Positions 7,672-18,697 of a stretch of DNA of 64,000 nt are shown here, piece by piece. Numbering within the stretch: position 1 is the stretch's first letter; every line of letters begins with the position of its first letter. The notes below the pieces were generated by a model. That model saw only the letters and a program-made list of their open reading frames with translations, ran no database searches and was not told the DNA's origin. The translations under genes were made by a program, and so were the position numbers. Source of the stretch: Streptococcus oralis (GTDB lineage Bacteria > Bacillota > Bacilli > Lactobacillales > Streptococcaceae); contig NZ_QEWJ01000002.1 in assembly GCF_004127215.1 (NCBI RefSeq), positions 112,334 to 176,333 on the forward strand, written 5' to 3'.

Positions 7672-8406
7672 ATGAAAAATATGACAAGTCTCATGAAAGT
7701 GGAACTCATTCTGATGAAACGGCAAGCCATCTACTACTTGCTATCCATCGGACTACCAAGTGTGTTTTACCTTATTTTTTCTGGTATGATGTCAGGGTCA
7801 GATATTCCAGAAATCGTTCTGCAAGCCTATCTTTTTGCTATGACGCTCTTTAGTATCATGTCAAGCGCTTTTTTCAGTATCCCTAGCACACTCGAATCCG
7901 ACAAGACAAACAACTGGCAAAAATTGATTCAACATTCTCCAGTTTCTATGGTAGAATATTATGTATCAAAACTGTTCAGTACTCTGCTGACCTTCTTGTT
8001 ATCAATTATAGTTGTCTTTTCGGTTGGTCATTTTGTCCGCGGGGTTACTCTACCTTGGCTTGACTGGTTGGTAATAGGTGCTATTTTGCTGGTCGGAAGC
8101 GTGGTCTTTATCAGCATGGGGGTCTTGGTGAGCTTGCTTCCCAGTGCTCAACTGATGACGGTTATTGGAAATATTGCCTATATTGCTTTGGCTGTCCTAG
8201 GTGGACTATGGTTCCCCTTAAGTTCCTTTCCAGAATGGCTCCAATCCATTGGGAAATTGACTCCAACCTACCAGCTTATGCAGGTCGTCTCTACTTATAT
8301 GGAGCACCACGAGTTTAACGTTCTTGCTGCCTTGATTGTACTAGGCTACACAGTTTTCTTTGGTGTCTTGGTAATCCAGCTGAAAAAACGGATCGAGGTA
8401 AAATAA
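7672..8406 (+). CDS. ABC-2 type permease (TCS11-type operon)
   Basis: 244 residues with six predicted membrane helices, typical of ABC-2 permeases of the DrrB/YfiM kind. ATG 7672 is preferred to TTG 7666 because GGAG lies seven bases before it. It pairs with the ATPase immediately upstream to make one transporter. The kinase gene starts five bases after its stop. What is transported cannot be told from sequence. Confidence 0.85.
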   Translation: MKNMTSLMKVELILMKRQAIYYLLSIGLPSVFYLIFSGMMSGSDIPEIVLQAYLFAMTLFSIMSSAFFSIPSTLESDKTNNWQKLIQHSPVSMVEYYVSKLFSTLLTFLLSIIVVFSVGHFVRGVTLPWLDWLVIGAILLVGSVVFISMGVLVSLLPSAQLMTVIGNIAYIALAVLGGLWFPLSSFPEWLQSIGKLTPTYQLMQVVSTYMEHHEFNVLAALIVLGYTVFFGVLVIQLKKRIEVK

Positions 8407-8410
8407 ATCT

Positions 8411-10109
<1,699 letters not shown>

Positions 10110-10163
10110 TAAGAAAATAATCAAAATGAAAGCTTAATTGATAAAAATCAATACCTGAATTTA

Positions 10164-10188
10164 GGAAGTCGATGGGCTTCCTTTTCTT
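10164..10188 (+). terminator. Terminator of the TCS11-type operon
   Basis: Seven-base-pair stem with one G-U pair (GGAAGTC at 10164-10170 with GGGCTTCC ending at 10181), then TTTTCTTT. Confidence 0.65.
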
Positions 10189-10253
10189 TGTTAAAAAAGC
10201 GGTAAGAACTAGTTTCAAAGAGATAAAAGATCAGTATAAAAACGAAAAAAATA

Positions 10254-10283
10254 TTGACAAGGAAAGAAAAAATGTGTTACAAT
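10254..10283 (+). promoter_or_regulatory. str operon promoter
   Basis: Consensus TTGACA at 10254-10259 and TACAAT at 10278-10283, 18 bp apart. It leaves a leader of about 130 bases before rpsL. Confidence 0.75.
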
Positions 10284-10291
10284 AATAAACG

Positions 10292-10388
10292 GTACTTTTT
10301 ACTTTTGGTCTCTCAAAAGTGTACAGGGACGTGCTGACAAATGTTGCAAAAGTACACACAGATGGTAGCTGTCACCAAGTGTATCATC
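10292..10388 (+). promoter_or_regulatory. Structured leader of rpsL, possible autoregulatory element
   Basis: ACTTTTG at 10301-10307 can pair with CAAAAGT at 10314-10320 or with a second copy at 10347-10353. GTGTAC (10319-10324) can also pair with GTACAC (10352-10357), so two folds compete. A further small hairpin (TGGT 10363-10366 with ACCA 10374-10377) and GATG/CATC closing pairs follow. Ribosomal protein operons are often controlled by a leader bound by one of their products; no known leader family was recognised here. Confidence 0.4.
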
Positions 10389-10419
10389 ACCAAAAATAAA
10401 AAAACACAGGAGAATGTAG

Positions 10420-10833
10420 ATGCCTACAATTAACCAATTGGTTCGCAAACCGCGTAAATCAAAAGTAGAAAAATCTAAATCACCAGCTTTGAACGTTGGT
10501 TACAACAGTCATAAAAAAGTTCAAACAAACGTTTCTTCACCACAAAAACGTGGTGTTGCAACTCGTGTTGGAACAATGACACCTAAAAAACCTAACTCTG
10601 CCCTTCGTAAATTCGCTCGTGTACGTTTGAGCAACCTTATCGAAGTTACTGCCTACATCCCAGGTATCGGACACAACTTGCAAGAGCACAGCGTGGTGCT
10701 TCTTCGTGGTGGACGTGTAAAAGACCTTCCAGGGGTACGTTACCATATCGTCCGTGGTGCACTTGATACTGCAGGTGTTAACGATCGTAAACAAGGCCGT
10801 TCTAAATATGGTACTAAACGTCCAAAAGCATAA
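10420..10833 (+). CDS. rpsL: Ribosomal protein uS12
   Basis: 137 residues, the normal S12 length in streptococci, beginning [20 protein letters not shown]. The decoding-centre loops are conserved: [17 protein letters not shown] and [24 protein letters not shown]. The lysines at the classic streptomycin-resistance positions (Lys56 in TPKKPNS, about Lys101 in GRVKDLPG) are wild type. Structural protein of the 30S decoding site. First gene of the str operon; rpsG follows after 19 bases. Confidence 0.98.
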   Translation: MPTINQLVRKPRKSKVEKSKSPALNVGYNSHKKVQTNVSSPQKRGVATRVGTMTPKKPNSALRKFARVRLSNLIEVTAYIPGIGHNLQEHSVVLLRGGRVKDLPGVRYHIVRGALDTAGVNDRKQGRSKYGTKRPKA

Positions 10834-10852
10834 GGAAAGGGGATAAAGAGAA

Positions 10853-11323
10853 ATGAGTCGTAAAAATAGAGCTCCAAAACGTGACGTATTGCCAGATCCG
10901 CTTTACAATTCACAACTAGTTACTCGTCTTATCAACCGCGTTATGCTTGACGGTAAACGTGGTACAGCTGCTTCAATCGTTTACGGTGCTTTTGAGCAAA
11001 TCAAAGAAGCTACTGGTAACGATGCACTTGAAGTATTTGAAACAGCTATGGAAAACATCATGCCTGTACTTGAAGTACGTGCACGTCGTGTTGGTGGATC
11101 TAACTACCAAGTCCCAGTTGAAGTTCGTCCAGAACGTCGTACAACACTTGGACTTCGTTGGTTGGTAACAATCGCTCGCCTTCGTGGTGAACACACAATG
11201 CAAGACCGTCTTGCAAAAGAAATCTTGGATGCTGCGAACAACACTGGTGCAGCTGTTAAGAAACGTGAAGACACTCACCGTATGGCTGAAGCTAACCGTG
11301 CCTTCGCACACTTCCGTTGGTAA
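10853..11323 (+). CDS. rpsG: Ribosomal protein uS7
   Basis: 156 residues, full length, beginning [20 protein letters not shown] with the conserved [19 protein letters not shown] and the C-terminal [16 protein letters not shown]. Nucleates assembly of the 30S head by binding 16S rRNA. In E. coli S7 is the translational repressor of its operon, so it is one candidate ligand for the structured RNA around it (inference). A 281-base structured spacer separates it from fusA. Confidence 0.98.
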
Positions 11324-11366
11324 TAAAATGATGCTAAGAGCGGCAAAGGCCCAAGGCAAAAATAGG

Positions 11367-11411
11367 AAACTGATGCAGTGTTCCGTGAACACAAAGCAGT
11401 TTATCTTTTTT
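11367..11411 (+). terminator. Two-tier hairpin with T-run after rpsG
   Basis: AAACTG (11367-11372) pairs with CAGTTT (11397-11402), enclosing a second perfect stem GTGTTC (11378-11383) with GAACAC (11387-11392). TATCTTTTTT follows directly. It looks like a terminator or attenuator between rpsG and fusA. Confidence 0.6.
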
Positions 11412-11468
11412 GCACCGGGCCTCGCTCGGGTTCAAATCAGTTAACTTGAGCTTTTAGCCTGAATTCAA

Positions 11469-11494
11469 TTCAACTTACCATCTCGTAAGTTGAA
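11469..11494 (+). repeat. Perfect hairpin in the rpsG-fusA spacer
   Basis: TTCAACTTAC (11469-11478) and GTAAGTTGAA (11485-11494) form a ten-base-pair perfect stem with a six-base loop. It is not followed by a T-run, so it is unlikely to terminate transcription alone. Confidence 0.6.
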
Positions 11495-11520
11495 ACCAAC
11501 AAAAACATGAAAAGATTGAG

Positions 11521-11550
11521 AACGGGTAGGTCCTGCCTATCCGTTTTTAT
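11521..11550 (+). terminator. Terminator-like hairpin just before fusA
   Basis: AACGGGTAGG (11521-11530) with CCTATCCGTT (11536-11545), one G-U pair, loop TCCTG, then TTTTATT. TATAAT at 11562-11567 follows and could be the -10 of a fusA promoter, with no clear -35. Confidence 0.7.
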
Positions 11551-11604
11551 TAAAATCGTGTTATAATAGAATAGAAATTAAAATAAATAGGAGAAACAAA
11601 CCTC

Positions 11605-13686
11605 ATGGCACGCGAATTTTCACTTGAAAAAACTCGTAATATCGGTATCATGGCTCACGTCGATGCTGGTAAAACAACAACTACTGAGCGTATTCTTTAC
11701 TACACTGGTAAAATCCACAAAATCGGTGAAACTCACGAAGGTGCGTCACAAATGGACTGGATGGAGCAAGAGCAAGAACGTGGTATCACTATCACATCTG
11801 CTGCGACAACAGCTCAATGGAACAACCACCGCGTAAACATCATCGACACACCAGGACACGTGGACTTCACTATCGAAGTACAACGTTCTCTTCGTGTATT
11901 GGACGGTGCGGTTACAGTTCTTGACTCACAATCAGGTGTTGAGCCTCAAACTGAAACAGTTTGGCGTCAAGCAACTGAGTACGGAGTTCCACGTATCGTA
12001 TTTGCTAACAAAATGGACAAAATCGGTGCTGACTTCCTTTACTCAGTAAGTACACTTCACGACCGTCTTCAAGCAAATGCACACCCAATCCAATTGCCAA
12101 TCGGTGCTGAAGATGACTTCCGTGGTATCATCGACTTGATCAAGATGAAAGCTGAAATCTATACTAACGACCTTGGTACAGATATCCTTGAAGAAGACAT
12201 CCCAGCTGAATACCTTGACCAAGCTCAAGAATACCGTGAAAAATTGGTGGAAGCAGTTGCTGAAACTGATGAAGACTTGATGATGAAATACCTTGAAGGT
12301 GAAGAAATCACTAACGAAGAATTGAAAGCTGCTATCCGTAAAGCAACTATCAACGTTGAATTCTTCCCAGTATTGTGTGGATCTGCCTTCAAGAACAAGG
12401 GTGTTCAATTGATGCTTGATGCAGTTATCGACTACCTTCCAAGCCCACTTGATATCCCAGCGATCAAAGGTATCAACCCAGATACAGATGAAGAAGAAAC
12501 TCGTCCAGCATCTGACGAAGAGCCATTCGCAGCTCTTGCCTTCAAGATTGCAACAGACCCATTTGTAGGTCGTTTGACATTCTTCCGTGTATACTCAGGT
12601 GTTCTTCAATCAGGTTCTTACGTAATGAACACTTCTAAAGGTAAACGTGAACGTATCGGACGTCTTGTGCAATTGCATGCCAATAGTCGTCAAGAAATCG
12701 AAACCGTTTATGCTGGTGATATTGCAGCTGCTATTGGTTTGAAGGATACAACTACTGGTGATTCATTGACAGATGAAAAAGCTAAAATCATCCTTGAGTC
12801 AATCCACGTTCCAGAACCAGTTATCCAATTGATGGTTGAGCCAAAATCTAAAGCGGACCAAGATAAGATGGGTATTGCCCTTCAAAAATTGGCTGAAGAA
12901 GATCCAACATTCCGCGTTGAAACAAACGTTGAAACTGGTGAAACAGTTATCTCTGGTATGGGTGAACTTCACCTTGACGTCCTTGTTGACCGTATGCGTC
13001 GTGAGTTCAAAGTTGAAGCGAACGTAGGTGCTCCTCAAGTATCTTACCGTGAAACATTCCGCGCTTCTACTCAAGCACGTGGATTCTTCAAACGTCAGTC
13101 TGGTGGTAAAGGTCAATTCGGTGATGTATGGATTGAGTTTAGTCCAAACGAAGAAGGTAAAGGATTCGAATTCGAAAACGCAATCGTCGGTGGTGTGGTT
13201 CCTCGTGAATTTATCCCAGCGGTTGAAAAAGGTTTGGTAGAATCTATGGCTAACGGTGTACTTGCAGGTTACCCAATGGTTGACGTTAAAGCTAAGCTTT
13301 ACGATGGTTCATACCACGATGTCGACTCATCTGAAACTGCCTTCAAGATCGCGGCTTCACTTGCTCTTAAAGAAGCTGCTAAGACTGCACAACCAGCTAT
13401 CCTTGAGCCAATGATGCTTGTAACAATCACTGTTCCAGAAGAAAACCTTGGTGACGTCATGGGTCACGTAACTGCTCGTCGTGGACGTGTAGATGGTATG
13501 GAAGCACATGGTAACAGCCAAATCGTTCGTGCTTACGTTCCACTTGCTGAAATGTTCGGTTACGCAACAGTTCTTCGTTCAGCATCTCAAGGACGTGGTA
13601 CCTTCATGATGGTATTCGACCACTACGAAGATGTACCTAAGTCAGTACAAGAAGAAATCATTAAGAAAAACAAAGGTGAGGACTAA
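11605..13686 (+). CDS. fusA: Elongation factor G
   Basis: 693 residues, complete. GTPase motifs are intact: AHVDAGKTT (G1), the switch I region [14 protein letters not shown] (G3), and NKMD (G4). The domain IV loop region ([14 protein letters not shown]) is present near the C-terminus. EF-G translocates tRNA-mRNA on the ribosome and helps recycle it. The codon use is strongly biased like that of other highly expressed genes (rpsL, rpsG, pflB). RBS AGGAG lies 12 bases before the ATG. Confidence 0.98.
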   Translation: MAREFSLEKTRNIGIMAHVDAGKTTTTERILYYTGKIHKIGETHEGASQMDWMEQEQERGITITSAATTAQWNNHRVNIIDTPGHVDFTIEVQRSLRVLDGAVTVLDSQSGVEPQTETVWRQATEYGVPRIVFANKMDKIGADFLYSVSTLHDRLQANAHPIQLPIGAEDDFRGIIDLIKMKAEIYTNDLGTDILEEDIPAEYLDQAQEYREKLVEAVAETDEDLMMKYLEGEEITNEELKAAIRKATINVEFFPVLCGSAFKNKGVQLMLDAVIDYLPSPLDIPAIKGINPDTDEEETRPASDEEPFAALAFKIATDPFVGRLTFFRVYSGVLQSGSYVMNTSKGKRERIGRLVQLHANSRQEIETVYAGDIAAAIGLKDTTTGDSLTDEKAKIILESIHVPEPVIQLMVEPKSKADQDKMGIALQKLAEEDPTFRVETNVETGETVISGMGELHLDVLVDRMRREFKVEANVGAPQVSYRETFRASTQARGFFKRQSGGKGQFGDVWIEFSPNEEGKGFEFENAIVGGVVPREFIPAVEKGLVESMANGVLAGYPMVDVKAKLYDGSYHDVDSSETAFKIAASLALKEAAKTAQPAILEPMMLVTITVPEENLGDVMGHVTARRGRVDGMEAHGNSQIVRAYVPLAEMFGYATVLRSASQGRGTFMMVFDHYEDVPKSVQEEIIKKNKGED

Positions 13687-13702
13687 TCAGTCCTCGCTCT
13701 AG

Positions 13703-13732
13703 AAGGAAGTCACTAAGTGACTTCCTTTTTTG
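13703..13732 (+). terminator. fusA terminator
   Basis: Perfect 11-bp stem (13703-13713 with 13717-13727), loop TAA, T-run. A second small perfect hairpin, GAGGACT with AGTCCTC (13678-13695), covers the fusA stop codon. Confidence 0.92.
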
Positions 13733-13912
13733 TCTTTAACTATTCATTTTTGCTGGATATAGTATACGAATTTGGTTGTTAAGTGATAGAATCATAAACT
13801 CCATTCAGAAAGAAAATACATTAATTTGATAAATTAAAGTAAATAAAAGCTCCTAATTTCGTTTGGATGTTAATAAAAATGAGGAAAAAATCATAAATAC
13901 ACTTTTAGATAG
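13733..13912. other. AT-rich intergenic stretch without genes
   Basis: Between the fusA terminator and the CodY-like box. No open frame with a ribosome site, hairpin or promoter of note was seen on either strand. Confidence 0.5.
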
Positions 13913-13927
13913 AAAATTCAGAAAATT
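13913..13927 (+). promoter_or_regulatory. CodY box upstream of ilvB
   Basis: AAAATTCAGAAAATT matches the CodY consensus AATTTTCWGAAAATT at 13 of 15 positions. It lies about 13 bases ahead of the -35 hexamer. CodY represses branched-chain amino acid synthesis in streptococci when isoleucine, leucine and valine are plentiful. Confidence 0.75.
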
Positions 13928-13939
13928 GATACTTTTGTC

Positions 13940-13967
13940 TTGAAAATTTTTGAAAAAATGGTATGAT
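13940..13967 (+). promoter_or_regulatory. ilv operon promoter with weaker second CodY-like site
   Basis: TTGAAA at 13940-13945 and TATGAT at 13962-13967, 16 bp apart. The spacer (13944-13958) matches the CodY consensus at 11 of 15, so binding there would cover the promoter itself. Confidence 0.6.
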
Positions 13968-14007
13968 AGTAACAAGCTATTTTTTTAAGAGAAGAGAAAG
14001 GGGAACA

Positions 14008-15708
14008 ATGGAGAAAATCAGTTTAGACGCTCCTAAGACGGGGTCGGACCTAGTTTTGGAAACTCTCCATGATTTAGGGATTGATACTATATTTGGTTAT
14101 CCTGGTGGGGCTGTCTTACCTTTATATGATGCGATTTATAATTTTAAAGGTATTCGTCACATTTTAGGTCGTCATGAGCAAGGTTGTCTGCACGAAGCTG
14201 AAGGCTATGCAAAATCAACTGGAAAGTTGGGTGTCGCAGTCGTCACAAGCGGACCAGGAGCAACAAATGCCATTACAGGGATTGCAGATGCTATGAGCGA
14301 TAGCGTTCCCCTTTTGGTCTTTACCGGACAAGTCGCTCGAGCGGGAATTGGGAAGGATGCCTTTCAGGAGGCGGATATTGTCGGTATTACCATGCCCATT
14401 ACCAAGTACAATTACCAAGTTCGTGAGACAGCTGACATTCCTCGTATCATTACGGAAGCTGTCCATATTGCGACCACAGGTCGTTCAGGTCCAGTCGTGA
14501 TTGACTTGCCTAAGGATATATCTGCTTTAGAGACAGACTTCATCTATTCACCCGAAGTTCATTTACCGAGTTATCAACCGACGATAGAACCGAACGACAT
14601 GCAAATCAAGAAAATCTTGAAACAATTGTCTAAGGCTAAGAAACCTGTTTTGTTGGCAGGTGGTGGGATTAGTTATGCTGAAGCAGCTGCAGAATTAAAT
14701 GAATTTGCTGAACGCTATCAAATTCCAGTCGTGACCAGTCTTTTGGGGCAAGGCACGATTGCGACTAGTCATCCACTCTTCCTTGGTATGGGAGGCATGC
14801 ACGGTTCTTTCGCTGCTAACATTGCGATGACCGAAGCAGATTTTATGATTAGTATTGGTTGCCGTTTCGATGACCGCCTGACTGGAAATCCTAAGACCTT
14901 TGCTAAAAATGCTAAGGTTGCTCATATCGATATAGACCCAGCTGAGATTGGGAAGATTATCAGTGCAGATATTCCAGTGGTTGGGGATGCTAAGAAAGCC
15001 TTGCAGATGCTATTGGCAGAACCAACTGTTCATAACAATACTGAAAAGTGGATTGACAAAGTTACCAAGGACAAGAACCGCGTTCGTTCTTATGATAAGA
15101 AAGAACGTGTGGTCCAACCGCAGACAGTCATTGAACGCATCGGTGAGTTGACGAATGGAGATGCCATTGTTGTCACAGATGTAGGGCAACACCAAATGTG
15201 GACAGCCCAGTATTACCCATATCAGAATGAACGTCAATTAGTCACATCTGGTGGTTTGGGTACCATGGGATTTGGAGTTCCTGCAGCTATCGGAGCTAAG
15301 ATTGCCAATCCAGAAAAAGAAGTAGTTCTTTTTGTCGGTGACGGTGGCTTCCAAATGACCAACCAAGAACTAGCCATCCTAAACATCTACAAGGTGCCCA
15401 TTAAGGTCGTGATGTTGAATAACCACTCACTAGGAATGGTTCGTCAGTGGCAGGAATCCTTCTATGAGGGTAGAACATCTGAGTCGGTCTTTGATACCCT
15501 TCCTGATTTCCAGCTGATGGCACAGGCCTACGGCATCAAAAACTATAAATTTGATAATCCAGAGACGATAGAGAAGGATCTAGAGGTTATTCTGGAGGAT
15601 GTGCCGATGTTTATCGAGGTGGATATTTCTCGTAAGGAACAGGTTTTACCAATGGTACCAGCTGGTAAGAGTAATCATGAGATGTTGGGGGTGAAGTTCC
15701 ATGCGTAG
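14008..15708 (+). CDS. ilvB: Acetolactate synthase, large (catalytic) subunit
   Basis: 566 residues. Thiamine-diphosphate enzyme with three domains: N-terminal PYR domain (GYPGGAVLPLYDAIY, with catalytic Glu in RHEQGCLHEAEGYA), central FAD-binding domain, and C-terminal PP domain with the ThDP motif GDGGFQMTNQEL...VVMLNN. Condenses two pyruvates, or pyruvate with 2-oxobutyrate, in valine/leucine and isoleucine synthesis. ATG 14008 is chosen because GAAAGGGG precedes it; an upstream in-frame start at 13963 lies within the promoter. The end overlaps ilvN by eight bases, so subunits are made in step. Confidence 0.95.
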   Translation: MEKISLDAPKTGSDLVLETLHDLGIDTIFGYPGGAVLPLYDAIYNFKGIRHILGRHEQGCLHEAEGYAKSTGKLGVAVVTSGPGATNAITGIADAMSDSVPLLVFTGQVARAGIGKDAFQEADIVGITMPITKYNYQVRETADIPRIITEAVHIATTGRSGPVVIDLPKDISALETDFIYSPEVHLPSYQPTIEPNDMQIKKILKQLSKAKKPVLLAGGGISYAEAAAELNEFAERYQIPVVTSLLGQGTIATSHPLFLGMGGMHGSFAANIAMTEADFMISIGCRFDDRLTGNPKTFAKNAKVAHIDIDPAEIGKIISADIPVVGDAKKALQMLLAEPTVHNNTEKWIDKVTKDKNRVRSYDKKERVVQPQTVIERIGELTNGDAIVVTDVGQHQMWTAQYYPYQNERQLVTSGGLGTMGFGVPAAIGAKIANPEKEVVLFVGDGGFQMTNQELAILNIYKVPIKVVMLNNHSLGMVRQWQESFYEGRTSESVFDTLPDFQLMAQAYGIKNYKFDNPETIEKDLEVILEDVPMFIEVDISRKEQVLPMVPAGKSNHEMLGVKFHA

Positions 15709-16177
15709 AATGTTAACGGCAAAACTACAAAATCGTTCAGGAGTCCTCAATCGCTTTACAGGTGTCCTTTCTCGTCGTCAGGTCAATATCGAGAGTATCT
15801 CAGTTGGTGCGACGGAGAATCCTGATGTATCACGGATTACTATCATTATTGATGTAGCTTCACATGATGAAGTGGAGCAAATTATCAAGCAACTCAACCG
15901 TCAGATTGATGTAATTCGCATTCGAGATATCACAGATAAACCGCACTTGGAAAGAGAAGTTATCTTGGTGAAGGTATCTGCTCCTGCTGAAAAGCGTGCA
16001 GAAATCTTGGCCATTATCCAACCTTTCCGTGCAACGGTAGTAGATGTGGCTCCAAGTTCGATTACGATCCAGATGACTGGGAATGCTGAAAAGAGTGAGG
16101 CACTCTTGCGAGTAATCCGTCCTTATGGAATTAGGAATATTGCTCGTACGGGTGCAACTGGATTTACCCGCGACTAA
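15701..16177 (+). CDS. ilvN: Acetolactate synthase, small (regulatory) subunit
   Basis: 158 residues. N-terminal ACT domain (LTAKLQNRSGVLNRFTGVL, then NIESISVGATE) followed by the conserved C-terminal domain (EREVILVKVSAPAEKRAE). Binds valine and gives feedback control of IlvB. The start overlaps the ilvB end by eight bases. Length is standard for the family. Confidence 0.95.
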   Translation: MRRMLTAKLQNRSGVLNRFTGVLSRRQVNIESISVGATENPDVSRITIIIDVASHDEVEQIIKQLNRQIDVIRIRDITDKPHLEREVILVKVSAPAEKRAEILAIIQPFRATVVDVAPSSITIQMTGNAEKSEALLRVIRPYGIRNIARTGATGFTRD

Positions 16178-16200
16178 TACTCTTTGATTTTCAATGAGTA
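16178..16200 (+). repeat. Hairpin directly after ilvN, similar to a BOX repeat end
   Basis: TACTC (16178-16182) with GAGTA (16196-16200), then TTGA/TCAA inside, separated by one T-T mismatch. The text CTTTGATTTTCAATGAGTA is close to the terminal part of pneumococcal BOX elements (CTTTGATTTTCATTGAGTA), so it may be a remnant. It may also fine-tune ilvC expression. Confidence 0.4.
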
Positions 16201-16234
16201 TAAAATCCAGCTTAAATTTGTTAAACTAGCCTAA

Positions 16235-17290
<1,056 letters not shown>

Positions 17291-17312
17291 TTCTTGAAAA
17301 TAAGAACAGAAG

Positions 17313-17342
17313 GCGAGTTGGGGGGTACCTAACTCGCTTTTT
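17313..17342 (+). terminator. Terminator or attenuator between ilvC and ilvA
   Basis: GCGAGTT (17313-17319) with AACTCGC (17331-17337) and extra G-C pairs inside, followed by TTTTTAT. It should lower ilvA expression relative to ilvC; no separate promoter for ilvA was seen. Confidence 0.7.
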
Positions 17343-17369
17343 ATCTTGTAAAGTATTTGAGGAGGAGAC

Positions 17370-18620
17370 ATGCTAAGTGCAAAAGATGTGGTGAAAGCCC
17401 ATAAAGTTTTAAGTGGTGTAGTAGTGAATACACCACTGGAATATGATCATTACTTATCAGAAAAATACCAAGCAAAAATTTATCTCAAAAAGGAGAATGC
17501 GCAACGAGTTCGTTCTTTTAAAATTCGTGGAGCTTATTATGCTATTTCACAGTTGACAAAAGAAGAACGAGAACGTGGTGTGGTCTGTGCATCAGCAGGG
17601 AATCACGCTCAAGGTGTCGCTTACACTTGTAAGGAGATGAAGATTCCTGCGACAATTTTTATGCCCATCACAACGCCCCAACAAAAAATTGGTCAAGTTC
17701 GTTTCTTTGGTGGTGACTATGTGACGATCAAGTTGGTCGGAGATACTTTTGACGCTTCGGCTAAGGCGGCCCAAGAATTCACCGTTTCAGAAAATAGAAC
17801 CTTTATCGATCCTTTTGATGATGCCCATGTTCAGGCAGGACAAGGGACTGTAGCCTATGAAATTCTTGAAGAAGCCCGTAAAGAGTCTATTGATTTTGAT
17901 ACAGTACTAGTACCGGTAGGTGGTGGTGGACTGATTGCAGGGGTTTCGACCTATATCAAAGAAACCAATCCCGCTATCGAAGTCATTGGTGTTGAAGCCA
18001 ATGGTGCCCGTTCGATGAAGGCTGCTTTTGAGGCTGGGGGACCAGTTAAACTCAAAGAAATTGACAAGTTTGCTGATGGTATAGCTGTACAGAAAGTTGG
18101 ACAGTTGACCTATGAAGCGACACGTCAGAATGTTGAAACTCTTATCGGAGTGGATGAGGGTTTGATTTCAGAAACCTTGATTGATCTTTATTCTAAGCAA
18201 GGGATTGTCGCCGAACCAGCTGGAGCTGCTAGTGTTGCAGCCTTGGAAGTTCTATCGGACTATATCAAAGGCAAAACAATCTGTTGTATCATTTCTGGGG
18301 GCAATAACGATATTAACCGTATGCCGGAAATGGAAGAACGTGCCTTGATTTACGATGGAATCAAGCATTACTTTGTGGTAAACTTCCCACAGCGTCCAGG
18401 AGCTCTTCGAGAGTTTGTAAATGACATTTTGGGACCAAATGATGATATTACTCGTTTTGAGTATATCAAAAGGGCCAGCAAGGGAACAGGACCAGTCTTG
18501 ATTGGGATTGCTCTTGCTGATAAGCATGATTATGCTGGTTTGATTCATCGGATGGAAAAATTTGACCCATCTTATATTAATTTGAATGGTAATGAGACTT
18601 TGTATAATATGCTAGTCTAA
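17370..18620 (+). CDS. ilvA: Threonine deaminase (biosynthetic)
   Basis: 416 residues. PLP-binding lysine in RSFKIRGAYYA, phosphate-binding GGGGLIAG, and a C-terminal ACT-like domain (HYFVVNFPQRPGALREFV), which in biosynthetic enzymes gives isoleucine inhibition. One regulatory domain, as in the shorter Gram-positive form, rather than two as in E. coli IlvA. Makes 2-oxobutyrate for isoleucine. AGGAGG lies six bases before the ATG. ilvD, needed to complete the route, is not in the window. Confidence 0.95.
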   Translation: MLSAKDVVKAHKVLSGVVVNTPLEYDHYLSEKYQAKIYLKKENAQRVRSFKIRGAYYAISQLTKEERERGVVCASAGNHAQGVAYTCKEMKIPATIFMPITTPQQKIGQVRFFGGDYVTIKLVGDTFDASAKAAQEFTVSENRTFIDPFDDAHVQAGQGTVAYEILEEARKESIDFDTVLVPVGGGGLIAGVSTYIKETNPAIEVIGVEANGARSMKAAFEAGGPVKLKEIDKFADGIAVQKVGQLTYEATRQNVETLIGVDEGLISETLIDLYSKQGIVAEPAGAASVAALEVLSDYIKGKTICCIISGGNNDINRMPEMEERALIYDGIKHYFVVNFPQRPGALREFVNDILGPNDDITRFEYIKRASKGTGPVLIGIALADKHDYAGLIHRMEKFDPSYINLNGNETLYNMLV

Positions 18621-18642
18621 AATAAATTTGCTAACATATTAT

Positions 18643-18671
18643 TTGCATAATGAATATGATGATGCTATAAT
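18643..18671 (+). promoter_or_regulatory. Promoter of the SPFH gene
   Basis: TTGCAT at 18643-18648 and consensus TATAAT at 18666-18671, 17 bp apart, 26 bases before the start codon. Confidence 0.65.
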
Positions 18672-18697
18672 GAGGATGACGAAAGGGGGAGATTCCC

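Noticed and set aside
10973-11392. 139-codon minus-strand frame over rpsG
   Set aside because: Shadow of rpsG; no start signals and no family resemblance.
11184-11444. 86-codon plus-strand frame running from rpsG into the spacer
   Set aside because: Mostly out-of-frame rpsG sequence; the part beyond rpsG coincides with hairpin RNA rather than coding sequence.
18601-18697. Possible terminator after ilvA
   Set aside because: Only short imperfect AT dyads without a convincing stem and T-run; the promoter of the SPFH gene occupies the space.
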